Shown: piece by piece, positions 34,077 through 42,353 of the stretch | How the letters are laid out: the number at the start of each line of letters is the position of its first letter | Numbering within the stretch: the first letter of the stretch is position 1 | Assembly: GCA_031401675.1 (NCBI GenBank) | Contig: JANNRR010000011.1 | Span: 8,759-72,758, forward strand | DNA length: 64,000 bases | Direction of reading: 5' to 3' | Source: JANNRR01 sp031401675 | GTDB lineage: Bacteria > Pseudomonadota > Alphaproteobacteria > Rhodobacterales > Rhodobacteraceae | Program-made: the position numbers and the translations under genes | Notes under the pieces: model-generated | Database searches by the model: none | Seen by the model: the letters and a program-made list of their open reading frames with translations, nothing else | Told to the model about the DNA's origin: nothing

Positions 34077-34265
34077 ATGAAGTTGATCGACCCCAAACAT
34101 CCGTTCTTTGCCCCGGTCTGGCGCCGATGGGTGGTTTCGGTGTTGCCGCTGGCTTGGGCGGCATTCGAATTGACCTCGGGCAACCCCGGCTGGGCTGCGT
34201 TGTTCGGGGCAGCGGGGGGATATGCGTTCTATATTCTGATCCTGACCTTTCCCAAGCCCGACTGA
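34077..34265 (+). CDS. Small two-helix membrane protein
   Basis: A 62-aa protein with the start MKLIDPKHPFFAPVWRRW, followed by two hydrophobic segments at about residues 19-34 and 38-58, ending FPKPD. This pattern (IDP-HPFF-P-WRR plus two helices) is a recognisable conserved small membrane protein in Rhodobacteraceae without an assigned function. It is predicted to sit in the inner membrane. It converges with the ParA-like gene. Confidence 0.72.
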   Translation: MKLIDPKHPFFAPVWRRWVVSVLPLAWAAFELTSGNPGWAALFGAAGGYAFYILILTFPKPD

Positions 34266-34342
34266 AGTCCGGCCGCGACAGATCGCACAACGACCGAAAG
34301 CCGGTGGCCACTGCGCCCGACCGCCTACCGTCCCCATGATTC

Positions 34343-34975
34343 TCAGTCTGCCAGCCCAAGGATCGCAAGCAACTCGTCGGCCAGCCGCTGCACTTCGGCG
34401 CCGGCGGCGGCGTTTGCCGTCTCCATCACCCCAAGCCCGGTCCCCAGCGTCTCGGCATAGACCGTGCGGTGCGCCAGCACCGCTTCGGCCACGTCGGCCT
34501 CCATCTGCGCCGCAGCCGCTGCCACTTCGACCCCCAGCCGGGTCCCGGCCCGGGTCCGGTTCAGAACGATCCGGGGCCGCTTGCGTTCCCGCCGCGCCAG
34601 ATCGATCACCCCTTCGGTCGCCCACAGATCGACATGGCTGGACGCCACCGGAATCAGGATCAGATCGGCCTCGCGCAGCGCCGGGCGCAGATCGGCATCG
34701 ACCTTGGGCGGCGTATCGACAATCACGACATCAACCAGCTTGCGCAGCTTTTCGCATTCATATGAAACCCCCCAGGCCGAGGCGGTGGAAAATTCCATCC
34801 CCGCCGGGCCGCGCGCACGGCGGGCCATAAACCAACGGCCCAGCGACCCCTGCGGATCAGTGTCCAGGAGCGCGACGGACAGTCCCGCCCGCGCAAAGGC
34901 CACGGCCAGATTGGCGGCCAGCGTCGTCTTGCCCGACCCACCCTTCTGTTGCGCGATGGTGATAACCTTGCCCAT
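34343..34975 (-). CDS. ParA-like ATPase
   Basis: A 210-aa deviant Walker A ATPase of the ParA/MinD family. QQKGGSGKTTLAANLA (residues 9-24) carries the KGGxGKT motif with the signature Lys, switch I/II has LLDTDPQGSLGRW (Asp39-x-Asp41), and Walker B is VVIVDTPP. There is no N-terminal HTH and no parB beside it, so it is an orphan ParA, perhaps for positioning of a protein complex rather than DNA segregation. The start at 34975 gives the typical MGKVITIAQQ; a longer frame upstream is not homologous. Confidence 0.85.
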   Translation of the reverse strand: MGKVITIAQQKGGSGKTTLAANLAVAFARAGLSVALLDTDPQGSLGRWFMARRARGPAGMEFSTASAWGVSYECEKLRKLVDVVIVDTPPKVDADLRPALREADLILIPVASSHVDLWATEGVIDLARRERKRPRIVLNRTRAGTRLGVEVAAAAAQMEADVAEAVLAHRTVYAETLGTGLGVMETANAAAGAEVQRLADELLAILGLAD

Positions 34976-35059
34976 GCCTTGCCCCTGCTGTTCCGCAGTG
35001 CAGCATGTCACAGCCTCCAGCGGAATGCACCAAGCCACGGGCCGTCTGGGAACAATCGT

Positions 35060-35866
35060 TCAGGCGTCGCGCCTGGCGATCCAGTCATGATCGGGATGAT
35101 TGGCAAACCGCCATTTCCGGATCGGCCCGGCCATGACATTCAGATAGTACATGTCATAGCCATAGGGCGCGGCACAGGGGTGATGCCCGCGCGGCACCAG
35201 TACCACATCGCCGTCCGCAACCGCCATGGTTTCATCCAGCGTGCCGTCCTCGGTGAACACCCGCTGGATGCCGAAGCCCTGGCTGGGATTCAACCGGTGA
35301 TAATAGGTTTCTTCCAGATAGGTCATGTCGGGAAAGCGGTCCTCGTCATGGCGGTGCGGCGGATAGCTGGACCAGTGACCGGCCGGGGTAAAGACTTCGG
35401 TCACCAACAGGCTGTCCGCAACATCCAGCCCCTCCATGCCGATGTTGTTGATATAACGGGTATTGGTGCCCTTGCCGCGCGGGGTCAGTTCAATCCCGGT
35501 GGGCCCGATCTGCGCCACCGGGTGCCCTGAACGACCGGGCGCGGTACAGACGGCCAGCGTGCAGTCAGTCGTGGCTTCGGCCGACCAGTCCGACCCGTTG
35601 GGCACATAGACGCAGTGCGGCGGCGTCCGCTCGAACGGGCTCATCCGCTCGCCCATCAGGCCGAAATCCCGCCCCCCGGCCCGGATCCGCGCCTTGCCCT
35701 CAACCAGCACCAGAATCGCCTCGCGGTCGCCGGTCACTTCGGCGGCGCTTTTTCCCGCCTGCAACCGGTACAGCCCGAACCCGACATAGCCCCAGTCGGC
35801 AGTAGCCGGCGTGATGTCATGCACCTTGCCGCTGGTGCCCGTGGGTCTGCGCAACAAATCCGCCAT
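35060..35866 (-). CDS. iolB: 5-deoxy-glucuronate isomerase IolB
   Basis: Cupin-type isomerase of myo-inositol catabolism, 268 aa, converting 5-deoxy-D-glucuronate to 2-deoxy-5-keto-gluconate. Diagnostic blocks: GRKDF-like AGGRDFGLMGERMSPFE, the metal site PPHRHDED near residues 164-171, LEETYYHRLNPSQGFG and PRGHHPCAAPYGYDMYYLN. It lies 56 bp after iolD on the same strand, in an iolC-iolD-iolB order. In related clusters iolE usually sits here between iolD and iolB; it is missing. Confidence 0.95.
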   Translation of the reverse strand: MADLLRRPTGTSGKVHDITPATADWGYVGFGLYRLQAGKSAAEVTGDREAILVLVEGKARIRAGGRDFGLMGERMSPFERTPPHCVYVPNGSDWSAEATTDCTLAVCTAPGRSGHPVAQIGPTGIELTPRGKGTNTRYINNIGMEGLDVADSLLVTEVFTPAGHWSSYPPHRHDEDRFPDMTYLEETYYHRLNPSQGFGIQRVFTEDGTLDETMAVADGDVVLVPRGHHPCAAPYGYDMYYLNVMAGPIRKWRFANHPDHDWIARRDA

Positions 35867-35922
35867 TTGGGTCCTGCCTTGTCCTGATCCTGCGGTCTGC
35901 GTCGCCGCGCAACCGGCCCGAG

Positions 35923-37764
35923 CTATCTCTCCGGATGGTCTGCCAGCACACGCTCATAGTTCTCGCGCGCGGCGCGCACTTCCGGCCGGGCCGAGACCTG
36001 AGGCACGCCGACATCCCACCAGGTGCCCCCCGCCTCGGTCGATGGCCAGGGATCGGTATCGATCACGATCACCGTGGTCCGCTCCGCGCCCTTTGCCCCG
36101 GCCAGTGCCGCCTCCAGCTCGCCGATGTCGGCGACCTTGATCGCGTTGGCCCCCATCGATCCGGCATGCGCCGCAAAGTCGATGGCGCTCGGCACCTTGT
36201 GATAGGACTGATCCAGCAGGTTGTTGAACCCGGCCCCGCCAGTGGCGCGCTGCAGCCGGTTGATGCAGCCGAACCCGCGATTGTCGGTGATCACCACCGT
36301 GATCCTGATCCCCATCATCACGGCAGTGGCCAGTTCGGAATTGGCCATCATGTACGACCCGTCGCCCAGCATGCAGATCACATCCGCCTCGGGCCGCGCC
36401 ATCTTGATGCCCAGCGCCCCGGCGATCTCGTACCCCATGCAGGAAAACCCATATTCCATGTGATAAGAGCCGGGCTTGCCCGCATGCCACAGCTTGTGCA
36501 GTTCGCCAGGCATCGTCCCGGCGGCTCCCATGATCACCGTGTCGGCCCCGGCGGCCCGCTGCACCGCGCCGATCACCTGCATGTCAGTCGGGAGCGCGTT
36601 CCCGGATACAGGCGCCCGTGTCACCGCCGCCACCTCGGCGAACCACGCAGCCTTCAACCCGGCATCAGGGGCTTTGGCCGCATGATTGCCCAATCCGCCC
36701 GTCAACTCGGCCAGGGCTTCGCGCGCATCGGCAACCAGCGCCAGCGCGCCGTGCTTGGCCCCGTCATAGCTCTGCACGTTGATCGAGATCAGCCGCCGCC
36801 CGGGGTTCTTGAACAGGCTCCACGATCCGGTGGTAAAATCCTGAAACCGGGTGCCGACGCCAATCACCAGATCGGCCACTTCCGCCAGCGCATTGGCACT
36901 TGCCGCACCCGTCACCCCGACCGGGCCGAAATTCATCGGATGATCGGCGGGCAACGCCGATTTTCCGGCCTGGGTTTCCACCACCGGAATCGCATGCCGG
37001 CTGGCAAAGGCTGCCAGCGCCTCGGTCGCCCCGGAATAGTGCACGCCGCCGCCCGCCACGATCACCGGTGCTTTCGCCGCCCGGATTGCGGCAATGCAGG
37101 CCGCCAGTTCGGCCCGGTCGGCACGCGGCCGACGGATCGCCCAGACCCGCTCGGCAAAGAAGCTTTCCGGATAGTCGTAAGCCTCGGCCTGAGTATCCTG
37201 GCAAAAAGCCAGCGTCACCGGCCCGCAACCCGCCGGATCGGTCATTACCGCCATGGCGCGCGGCAACGCGGTCAGCACATGCTCGGGCCGCGAAATCCGG
37301 TCATAATAGCGGCTGACCGGGCGAAAGCAGTCATTGGCCGATACCGTGCCATCGCCGAAATCTTCGACCTGCTGCAACACCGGGTCCGGCGCGCGGTTGG
37401 CAAAGATGTCGCCCGGGATGATCAGTACCGGCAACCGGTTCACATGCGCCAGCGCCGCCGCCGTCACCACGTTCAGCGCCCCGGGCCCGATCGAGGTGGT
37501 GACCGCCATCGCCCGCCGCCGGCCGCAAGCCTTGGCATAGGCAATCGCCGCATGCGCCATCGTCTGTTCGTTGTGGCCGCGATAGGTCGGCAGCGACTCG
37601 CGTACCCCGTGCAGCGCCTCGCCGATGCCCGCCACATTGCCGTGACCAAAGATCGCCCAGCATCCGGCGATGAACGGCACGCCGTCCTCGTTCATCTGCG
37701 CCGCCAGATAGCGCATCATCGCCTGCGCGGCGGTCAGTCGGACAGTCTTCTGGCGGATCGTCAT
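35923..37764 (-). CDS. iolD: 3D-(3,5/4)-trihydroxycyclohexane-1,2-dione hydrolase IolD
   Basis: ThDP-dependent ring-opening enzyme of myo-inositol catabolism, 613 aa. The N-terminal PYR domain has the activating Glu region and GHGNVAGIGEAL; the central domain has GPVGVTGAASANALAEVADLV; the C-terminal ThDP motif GDGSYMMANSELATAVMMG near residues 470-488 continues to DNRGFGCINRLQ. The start 37764 overlaps the iolC stop (ATGA). The upstream extension to 37809 lies inside iolC and is excluded. Confidence 0.96.
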   Translation of the reverse strand: MTIRQKTVRLTAAQAMMRYLAAQMNEDGVPFIAGCWAIFGHGNVAGIGEALHGVRESLPTYRGHNEQTMAHAAIAYAKACGRRRAMAVTTSIGPGALNVVTAAALAHVNRLPVLIIPGDIFANRAPDPVLQQVEDFGDGTVSANDCFRPVSRYYDRISRPEHVLTALPRAMAVMTDPAGCGPVTLAFCQDTQAEAYDYPESFFAERVWAIRRPRADRAELAACIAAIRAAKAPVIVAGGGVHYSGATEALAAFASRHAIPVVETQAGKSALPADHPMNFGPVGVTGAASANALAEVADLVIGVGTRFQDFTTGSWSLFKNPGRRLISINVQSYDGAKHGALALVADAREALAELTGGLGNHAAKAPDAGLKAAWFAEVAAVTRAPVSGNALPTDMQVIGAVQRAAGADTVIMGAAGTMPGELHKLWHAGKPGSYHMEYGFSCMGYEIAGALGIKMARPEADVICMLGDGSYMMANSELATAVMMGIRITVVITDNRGFGCINRLQRATGGAGFNNLLDQSYHKVPSAIDFAAHAGSMGANAIKVADIGELEAALAGAKGAERTTVIVIDTDPWPSTEAGGTWWDVGVPQVSARPEVRAARENYERVLADHPER

Positions 37765-39671
37765 TTGGCACTCCCTTTCCCGGCGCGGGCCTGATCCCAG
37801 ACGGCGCAAAGGCTCATATAGCGACCGGCCATGTCATCCACGGCCTCGGCATCGGTGATCGCGCCCGACAGCCAGGCCCGGGCGGGTTCGGCAAAGATCG
37901 TCCGTCCGATGGCAAACCCCTTGACCAGATCATGCCGCGCCGCCTTGACAAAGCTATCGTGCAACTCCGCGACCGGCGCGTCCAGCCCCAGAACGACCAC
38001 TCCGCGCGTATGGGGGTCGTTTCGGGTGATTGCGGCACAGGCCAGCTGCCACGCCGCGTCGGTACGGAACGGCTCCAGCTTCCACCAGTCCGGATAGATG
38101 CCGATATCATAAAATCGCTGGATGATGCCGGCCGTGGTGTCATCCTGCACCGGCCCGACCCGCGAGGGGATAACCTCCAGCAGAAACTCCAGCCGATTGC
38201 GTCGTGCCGCAGCGAACAGTCGGGTGACCGTAGCCTCCTGCTCGGTTTTCAAAGTTTCCGGGTCGTCGGGGTGATAGAAGCACAGCACCTTGACCACATG
38301 TTCCAGCGGCCATTCCGACAACCCGCCGAAATCCGCCCCCAGTTCCGGCTCCAGCGTCAGCGGCCGCGATCCCGGCCACTCGACCGGATGCCCGATCCAC
38401 AGCCCTTGCCCGGCCGCATGGTACAGCGCCTCGCGTCCCAGCCGGCTGTCGCACAGCAGCCCATAGCCGGGCCGCCCCTGCGCCACCTGCTCGACCGCCC
38501 GCAGGCACAGGGTCTTGAAAACCCCGATCCGGTCATGACCGACGCCGAACTGGTCCGCCATCTCCTCCAACTGCATCCGGTGATCAAAGGCAAAGATCCG
38601 CATTTCCGGCCAGTCGCCGGCCCGGTTCGTGGACCAGTGCACCTGCTCCAGCGCCGCATCCTTGCGCAGCGCCGGGTTGATCACGCCGCGCTTCAGAAAG
38701 AACTGCAATTCCTCCAAACTCGGGTAGGCCGGCGTGCAGCCGTGCCGGGACACGGCAAAAGCGCCGCAGGCATTGGCGAATTTCAGGCTGGTCGGCCAAT
38801 CCTCGCCGGTCAGCCAACCTTTCAGCAGGCCCGACATGAAACCGTCGCCGGCCCCCAGCACATTGAACACCTCGATCGGAAAGCCCTGCCCGGCAATCCC
38901 CGCCTCCAGTGCTGTCGGAATTTCACCGGTAAAGGCCACGGCCCCCATCGGCCCGCGCTTGCACACCAGCGTGGCGTTCGACACTGCCCGAACCGCCCGC
39001 AGCGCCAGCAGCGTGTCGGTGGACCCGCCCGCGATATGAAACTCTTCCTCGGTCCCGACGATCAGGTCGAACAGATGCAGGCTCGATTGCAGCTTGGCCG
39101 TCACCGCCTGCGATTCGATGAACCGGCTCTCACCGTCGCCATGCCCCGCCAGCCCCCACAGGTTCGGGCGGTAGTCGATGTCCAGCGCCGTCTTCGCGCC
39201 ATTGGCCCGCGCCAGACGCAGGGCTTTCAGCACCGCCGCTTCGGTACGCGGATGGCTGAGGTGGGTCCCCGTCGCCGTCACGCACCGTGCCTCGGCAATC
39301 AACGCTGGGTCGATATCCTGTTCGCTCAACGCCATGTCGGCACAGTTTTCGCGGTAGAAGATCAGCGGAAACTGCGACTGGTCGCGGATGCCCAGGATAA
39401 CCAGCGCCGTCAGCCGCTCGCTGTCGGTCACGACGCCGCGCACGTCGACACCTTCGCGCACCAGCTGCTCGCGGATGAAGCGGCCCATGTGCTCGTCTCC
39501 GACCCGGGTGATCAGTGCCGACCGCAGACCCAGCCGCGCGGTGCCAGCGGCCATGTTGGTCGGCGAGCCGCCGATGTATTTCTGAAAGGACCCCATGTCC
39601 TCCAGCCGCCCGCCGACCTGGACGCCATAAAGGTCAACCGACGACCGGCCAATGGTGATCAAGTCCAGCAT
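37761..39671 (-). CDS. iolC: 5-dehydro-2-deoxygluconokinase fused to DUF2090 aldolase-like domain (IolC)
   Basis: A 636-aa bifunctional protein. Residues 1 to about 320 are a PfkB sugar kinase: GGSPTNMAAGTARLG near 34-48, and the anion hole/catalytic Asp in GAGDGFMSGLLKGW (273-286, Asp276). Residues about 325-636 are a DUF2090 TIM barrel, predicted to act as the 2-deoxy-5-keto-gluconate-6-phosphate aldolase (IolJ step). This fusion is common in alphaproteobacteria. It heads the iolCDB operon; the promoter with the 36-bp operator element lies 60-95 bp upstream. Confidence 0.94.
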   Translation of the reverse strand: MLDLITIGRSSVDLYGVQVGGRLEDMGSFQKYIGGSPTNMAAGTARLGLRSALITRVGDEHMGRFIREQLVREGVDVRGVVTDSERLTALVILGIRDQSQFPLIFYRENCADMALSEQDIDPALIAEARCVTATGTHLSHPRTEAAVLKALRLARANGAKTALDIDYRPNLWGLAGHGDGESRFIESQAVTAKLQSSLHLFDLIVGTEEEFHIAGGSTDTLLALRAVRAVSNATLVCKRGPMGAVAFTGEIPTALEAGIAGQGFPIEVFNVLGAGDGFMSGLLKGWLTGEDWPTSLKFANACGAFAVSRHGCTPAYPSLEELQFFLKRGVINPALRKDAALEQVHWSTNRAGDWPEMRIFAFDHRMQLEEMADQFGVGHDRIGVFKTLCLRAVEQVAQGRPGYGLLCDSRLGREALYHAAGQGLWIGHPVEWPGSRPLTLEPELGADFGGLSEWPLEHVVKVLCFYHPDDPETLKTEQEATVTRLFAAARRNRLEFLLEVIPSRVGPVQDDTTAGIIQRFYDIGIYPDWWKLEPFRTDAAWQLACAAITRNDPHTRGVVVLGLDAPVAELHDSFVKAARHDLVKGFAIGRTIFAEPARAWLSGAITDAEAVDDMAGRYMSLCAVWDQARAGKGSAK

Positions 39672-39730
39672 AGTTCCCCCCAGGCGTCCAAGCCGGCAGC
39701 TCCAGGCCGCAACTTACCCTTGGCTCATAT

Positions 39731-39766
39731 TGGAAAAAATATTCCATTACTAGAAATTTGCAACCA
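39731..39766 (-). promoter_or_regulatory. Predicted iolC promoter with RpiR-type operator (site A)
   Basis: On the minus strand: TGGTTGCAAAT, nine bases, then TGGAATATTTTTTCCA, a 16-bp palindrome with TGGAA/TTCCA arms. TTGCAA as -35, 16 bases, and TATTTT as -10 would place the palindrome over the -10 box, a classical repressor position. The same two blocks with the same nine-base gap recur at 43438-43473. It is 60 bp from the iolC start. Confidence 0.7.
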
Positions 39767-39773
39767 TTTAATT

Positions 39774-40601
39774 CTATTTCTTTGCCCGTCGCGCCCCGAC
39801 CGCCACCGACAGCGCCAGTGCCAGCGACAATGACGCGGACAGACTGCGAAACGCCCCGACATCCAGTTCGCTGACCATCAGGCTCAGGGTGCCGATCCTG
39901 TGCAACGGACTGTTCAGCGCATCGGTGATCGCCACGACGTCGTGCCCCGCCTCGGCGGCGTGGCGGGCAAGATCGATGGTGTCCTGGGTATAGGGGGCAA
40001 ACGTGATGGCGATCAGCGCATCACCGGGACGCAAGGCGCTGCGGTGGTTGAAGTTGCCGACTCCGTCATGCAGCATCGTCGGAATTTCCATCTTTTCAAA
40101 TGCATAGGTCAGATAGCTGGCGATGGGAAAGGCGCGCCGCAGCCCAATGATATGGATCATCCGCGCCTTGACCAGCAGATCGACCGCCCGCTCCAGCAAC
40201 GCAGGATCGGTGGTCGTCGCCAGATTTGACAGCGACGCCCGACCCGCCTCGACAAACTCGGCCAGCAGGGCCGACGGGCTGTCGCCGCCTGCCGCGCGTA
40301 GATTCTCCAGCCGCGTGGTATAGTCCGGCCAGCGGTGCTTGTAGGTTTCGCGGAACATCCGCTGCATCTCGGAATAGCCGGAAAACCCCATCATCTGACA
40401 GAACCGCATGAACGCCGACGGCGCGACCCCGGCCGCCGCCGACAGTTCTGCGACGGTCGACAAGGCGATGCGGTCGGTGTTCAACGCGATGTAATCGGCG
40501 CATTGCAGCAGGCGCTTGGGCAAGGTCTCGGAAATTTCGACCAGCCGGGCCTGAAACTCCTCGATCGATCCGGGTGCCTCGGTTCCGATCGTCCCTGTCA
40601 T
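39774..40601 (-). CDS. RpiR/MurR family transcriptional regulator, probable inositol regulator
   Basis: A 275-aa regulator: an N-terminal HTH_6 domain at about residues 15-90 (LSTVAELSAAAGVAPSAFMR then FCQMMGFSGYSEMQRMFRE) and a C-terminal SIS sugar-phosphate-binding domain (about 125-255) with AFPIASYLTYAFEKM and LIAITFAPYTQDTIDLA. RpiR proteins commonly control iol genes in alphaproteobacteria. It is encoded just upstream of iolC on the same strand. The start is ATG 40601; the longer frame to 40760 is not homologous. The likely targets are the TGGAA-N6-TTCCA palindromes at 39731 and 43458. Confidence 0.88.
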   Translation of the reverse strand: MTGTIGTEAPGSIEEFQARLVEISETLPKRLLQCADYIALNTDRIALSTVAELSAAAGVAPSAFMRFCQMMGFSGYSEMQRMFRETYKHRWPDYTTRLENLRAAGGDSPSALLAEFVEAGRASLSNLATTTDPALLERAVDLLVKARMIHIIGLRRAFPIASYLTYAFEKMEIPTMLHDGVGNFNHRSALRPGDALIAITFAPYTQDTIDLARHAAEAGHDVVAITDALNSPLHRIGTLSLMVSELDVGAFRSLSASLSLALALSVAVGARRAKK

Positions 40602-40643
40602 CGCTGTGCCTATGGCCCTTTGCCCGCGCGGCCGGTCGGGCCG

Positions 40644-40659
40644 TGGAACGTATGTTCTA
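40644..40659. promoter_or_regulatory. Imperfect TGGAA-N6-TTCTA palindrome before the rpiR gene (site D)
   Basis: TGGAACGTATGTTCTA, 43 bp before the regulator's start codon, matches the operator at 43458-43473 at 12 of 16 positions. It could mediate autoregulation. The match is imperfect and may be chance. Confidence 0.4.
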
Positions 40660-40767
40660 TGGGCGGAATATGGACCTGTCCACGTAAAACGCGCATCCAT
40701 CCCGCAGCAGGCCACACCGCAATACGCGCCGGGCGACCAGCACCAGTCTGCCTGGGGCAACCGAACC

Positions 40768-41079
40768 CTAGATCTGCACCAGCACCTTGCCGGCCTCGAC
40801 CCTGACCGGATAGGTGGCCAGATCGACGCAGACCGGCGCCCCTTTGGCCGCGCCGGTGCGGTAGTCGAACCGGCCGTTGTGCTTGGGGCACTCGACGATG
40901 TAATCCATTACCAGCCCGCCCGACAGATGCACCTTCTCATGGGTGCACAGCCCGTCGGTGCAATAGAATTTGCCATCCGGGCTTTGATAAATGGCAAAGG
41001 TGCGCCCGTCATGGTCGAACCGGATCAGGTCTTCTTCATCAACATCGTCGGAACTGCAGGCTTCAATCCACTGGGGCAT
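40768..41079 (-). CDS. mocE: MocE-family Rieske 2Fe-2S ferredoxin
   Basis: A 103-aa ferredoxin with a complete Rieske cluster site: Cys45-x-His47 (LCTHEKVHLSGG) and Cys64-x2-His67 (ECPKHNGRFD). The whole protein is one Rieske domain, matching MocE of rhizopine (3-O-methyl-scyllo-inosamine) catabolism. It would pass electrons to the neighbouring MocD-like membrane oxygenase, encoded 23 bp upstream. The start ATG 41079 gives MPQWIEACSS; the open frame further upstream overlaps the desaturase gene. No MocF-like ferredoxin reductase is encoded in the window. Confidence 0.88.
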   Translation of the reverse strand: MPQWIEACSSDDVDEEDLIRFDHDGRTFAIYQSPDGKFYCTDGLCTHEKVHLSGGLVMDYIVECPKHNGRFDYRTGAAKGAPVCVDLATYPVRVEAGKVLVQI

Positions 41080-41102
41080 CAACTGGTCTTTCTGATCCTG
41101 AA

Positions 41103-42221
41103 TCACTCGGCGGCAAGCGGGTATCCGGCAATGCCCGGGGTCGGTTCGCCGGGCACCAGATCGCCGTGGAATTCCGGCCGGTACGGCTTGGCCGTTGCCG
41201 GCAACGCGCGTTTCACGAACCAGTCCGGGTTCTTGAACTGCCTGAACATCGCCGGAATGATCTCGCGGTAGGCCGAAAGGATCGACAGATGCGGCTCCGG
41301 CAGATCGTGCTTGATCAACGCATGCAGCTTCGGCAGCGCGTGATAGGGCACCATCGGGAACATGTGATGCTCCACGTGGTAATTCATGTTCCAGTAGATG
41401 AAGCGGCTGATCGGGTTGATGTAGACGGTCCGGCTGTTCAGCCGATGGTCCAGCACATTCTCCGCCAACCCCAGATGCTGCATCACCCCGCACATGAAGC
41501 CGTGCCAGGCCCCGTACATCCGGGGCAGGCCCACCAGCATCAGCGGCAACAACGACCAGGTCCAGAGCGCCAGCAGCAGCACCGCCACGTAGACCGCCAG
41601 ATGAATCCGCGCCGCCAGGAATACGCCGGGCCGTTCCGTCTCGGGGATATAGCTCATTTCCACCGCGCTCATCCGCCCCATCGAAAAGCGGAACATTTCC
41701 GGAATGTAGGCCACCACATCCGGCACGCCGAAGATGGCGCTGAACAGCTTTGGCAGGTCGGCCGGTCGCATGGCGATGATCTCCGGGTCATGACCCACGA
41801 TGATGGTATGGGTGTGATGGCGGGTATGGCTCCAGCGCCATTTCACAGGATTGCGCATGATCATGAAGCTGGCGACGTTGTAGATCACATCGTTCATCCA
41901 CTGCGTCTTGAACGCGGTGCCGTGGCCGCATTCATGCCAGCGGCTGTCTGATGACGAGCCGTACAGCACGCCATAGGCCGCAAAGAACGGCACGCACCAC
42001 CACGTTGGCCAGAAATAGACGCCAAGCCCGCCGGTCACGACAAAGGCGGCGATCCAGATCAGGGTATCGCGAATCGCCGGCTGGTCGGAGCGTTTCATCA
42101 GCTCCTTCATCTGGGCGCGCGACACGTCCGAATGGTACCATTCGGCCGACAAAAGCCCGATTTCCTCGGCGCATTTGGCGTCGCGGCCCAGCAAGGCATA
42201 GTCTCGATTCGTCCGAGTCAT
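41103..42221 (-). CDS. mocD: Membrane fatty-acid-desaturase-type di-iron oxygenase, MocD-like
   Basis: A 372-aa integral membrane protein with the three histidine boxes of desaturases/hydroxylases: HECGHGTAF, HTRHHTHTIIVGHD, and HVEHHMFPMVPYHALP, and four to five hydrophobic segments. MocD homologues are required to use the methylated rhizopine 3-O-methyl-scyllo-inosamine, probably demethylating it. The pairing with a MocE ferredoxin inside an inositol cluster supports this. A lipid desaturase role remains possible. The start is ATG 42221, divergent from the LacI gene at 42354. Confidence 0.85.
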   Translation of the reverse strand: MTRTNRDYALLGRDAKCAEEIGLLSAEWYHSDVSRAQMKELMKRSDQPAIRDTLIWIAAFVVTGGLGVYFWPTWWCVPFFAAYGVLYGSSSDSRWHECGHGTAFKTQWMNDVIYNVASFMIMRNPVKWRWSHTRHHTHTIIVGHDPEIIAMRPADLPKLFSAIFGVPDVVAYIPEMFRFSMGRMSAVEMSYIPETERPGVFLAARIHLAVYVAVLLLALWTWSLLPLMLVGLPRMYGAWHGFMCGVMQHLGLAENVLDHRLNSRTVYINPISRFIYWNMNYHVEHHMFPMVPYHALPKLHALIKHDLPEPHLSILSAYREIIPAMFRQFKNPDWFVKRALPATAKPYRPEFHGDLVPGEPTPGIAGYPLAAE

Positions 42222-42290
42222 GGCGGTCCTCCCTTGACGGCAACTTATGTGGCGCGTGGCGGCTCCGGGGCAAGTCACAAATGAAAGCCC

Positions 42291-42310
42291 CTTGCAAAAC
42301 CTTGCAAAAC
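42291..42310. promoter_or_regulatory. Perfect 10-bp tandem repeat in the mocD/lacI divergent region
   Basis: CTTGCAAAAC occurs twice without a gap, one DNA turn apart, between the divergent mocD-like and lacI genes. It is a candidate binding site for the adjacent LacI protein. The TTGCAA core also occurs at the -35 position of the iol-type promoters at 39766 and 43438. Confidence 0.45.
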
Positions 42311-42353
42311 CCATCAGATCTGCGACACCCGGAAATGAGGGAAATGCAAGGCC

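Noticed and set aside
33689..34339. 216-aa frame across the gap after the SDR gene
   Set aside because: It runs through the conserved 62-aa membrane protein in another phase and has no recognisable motif.
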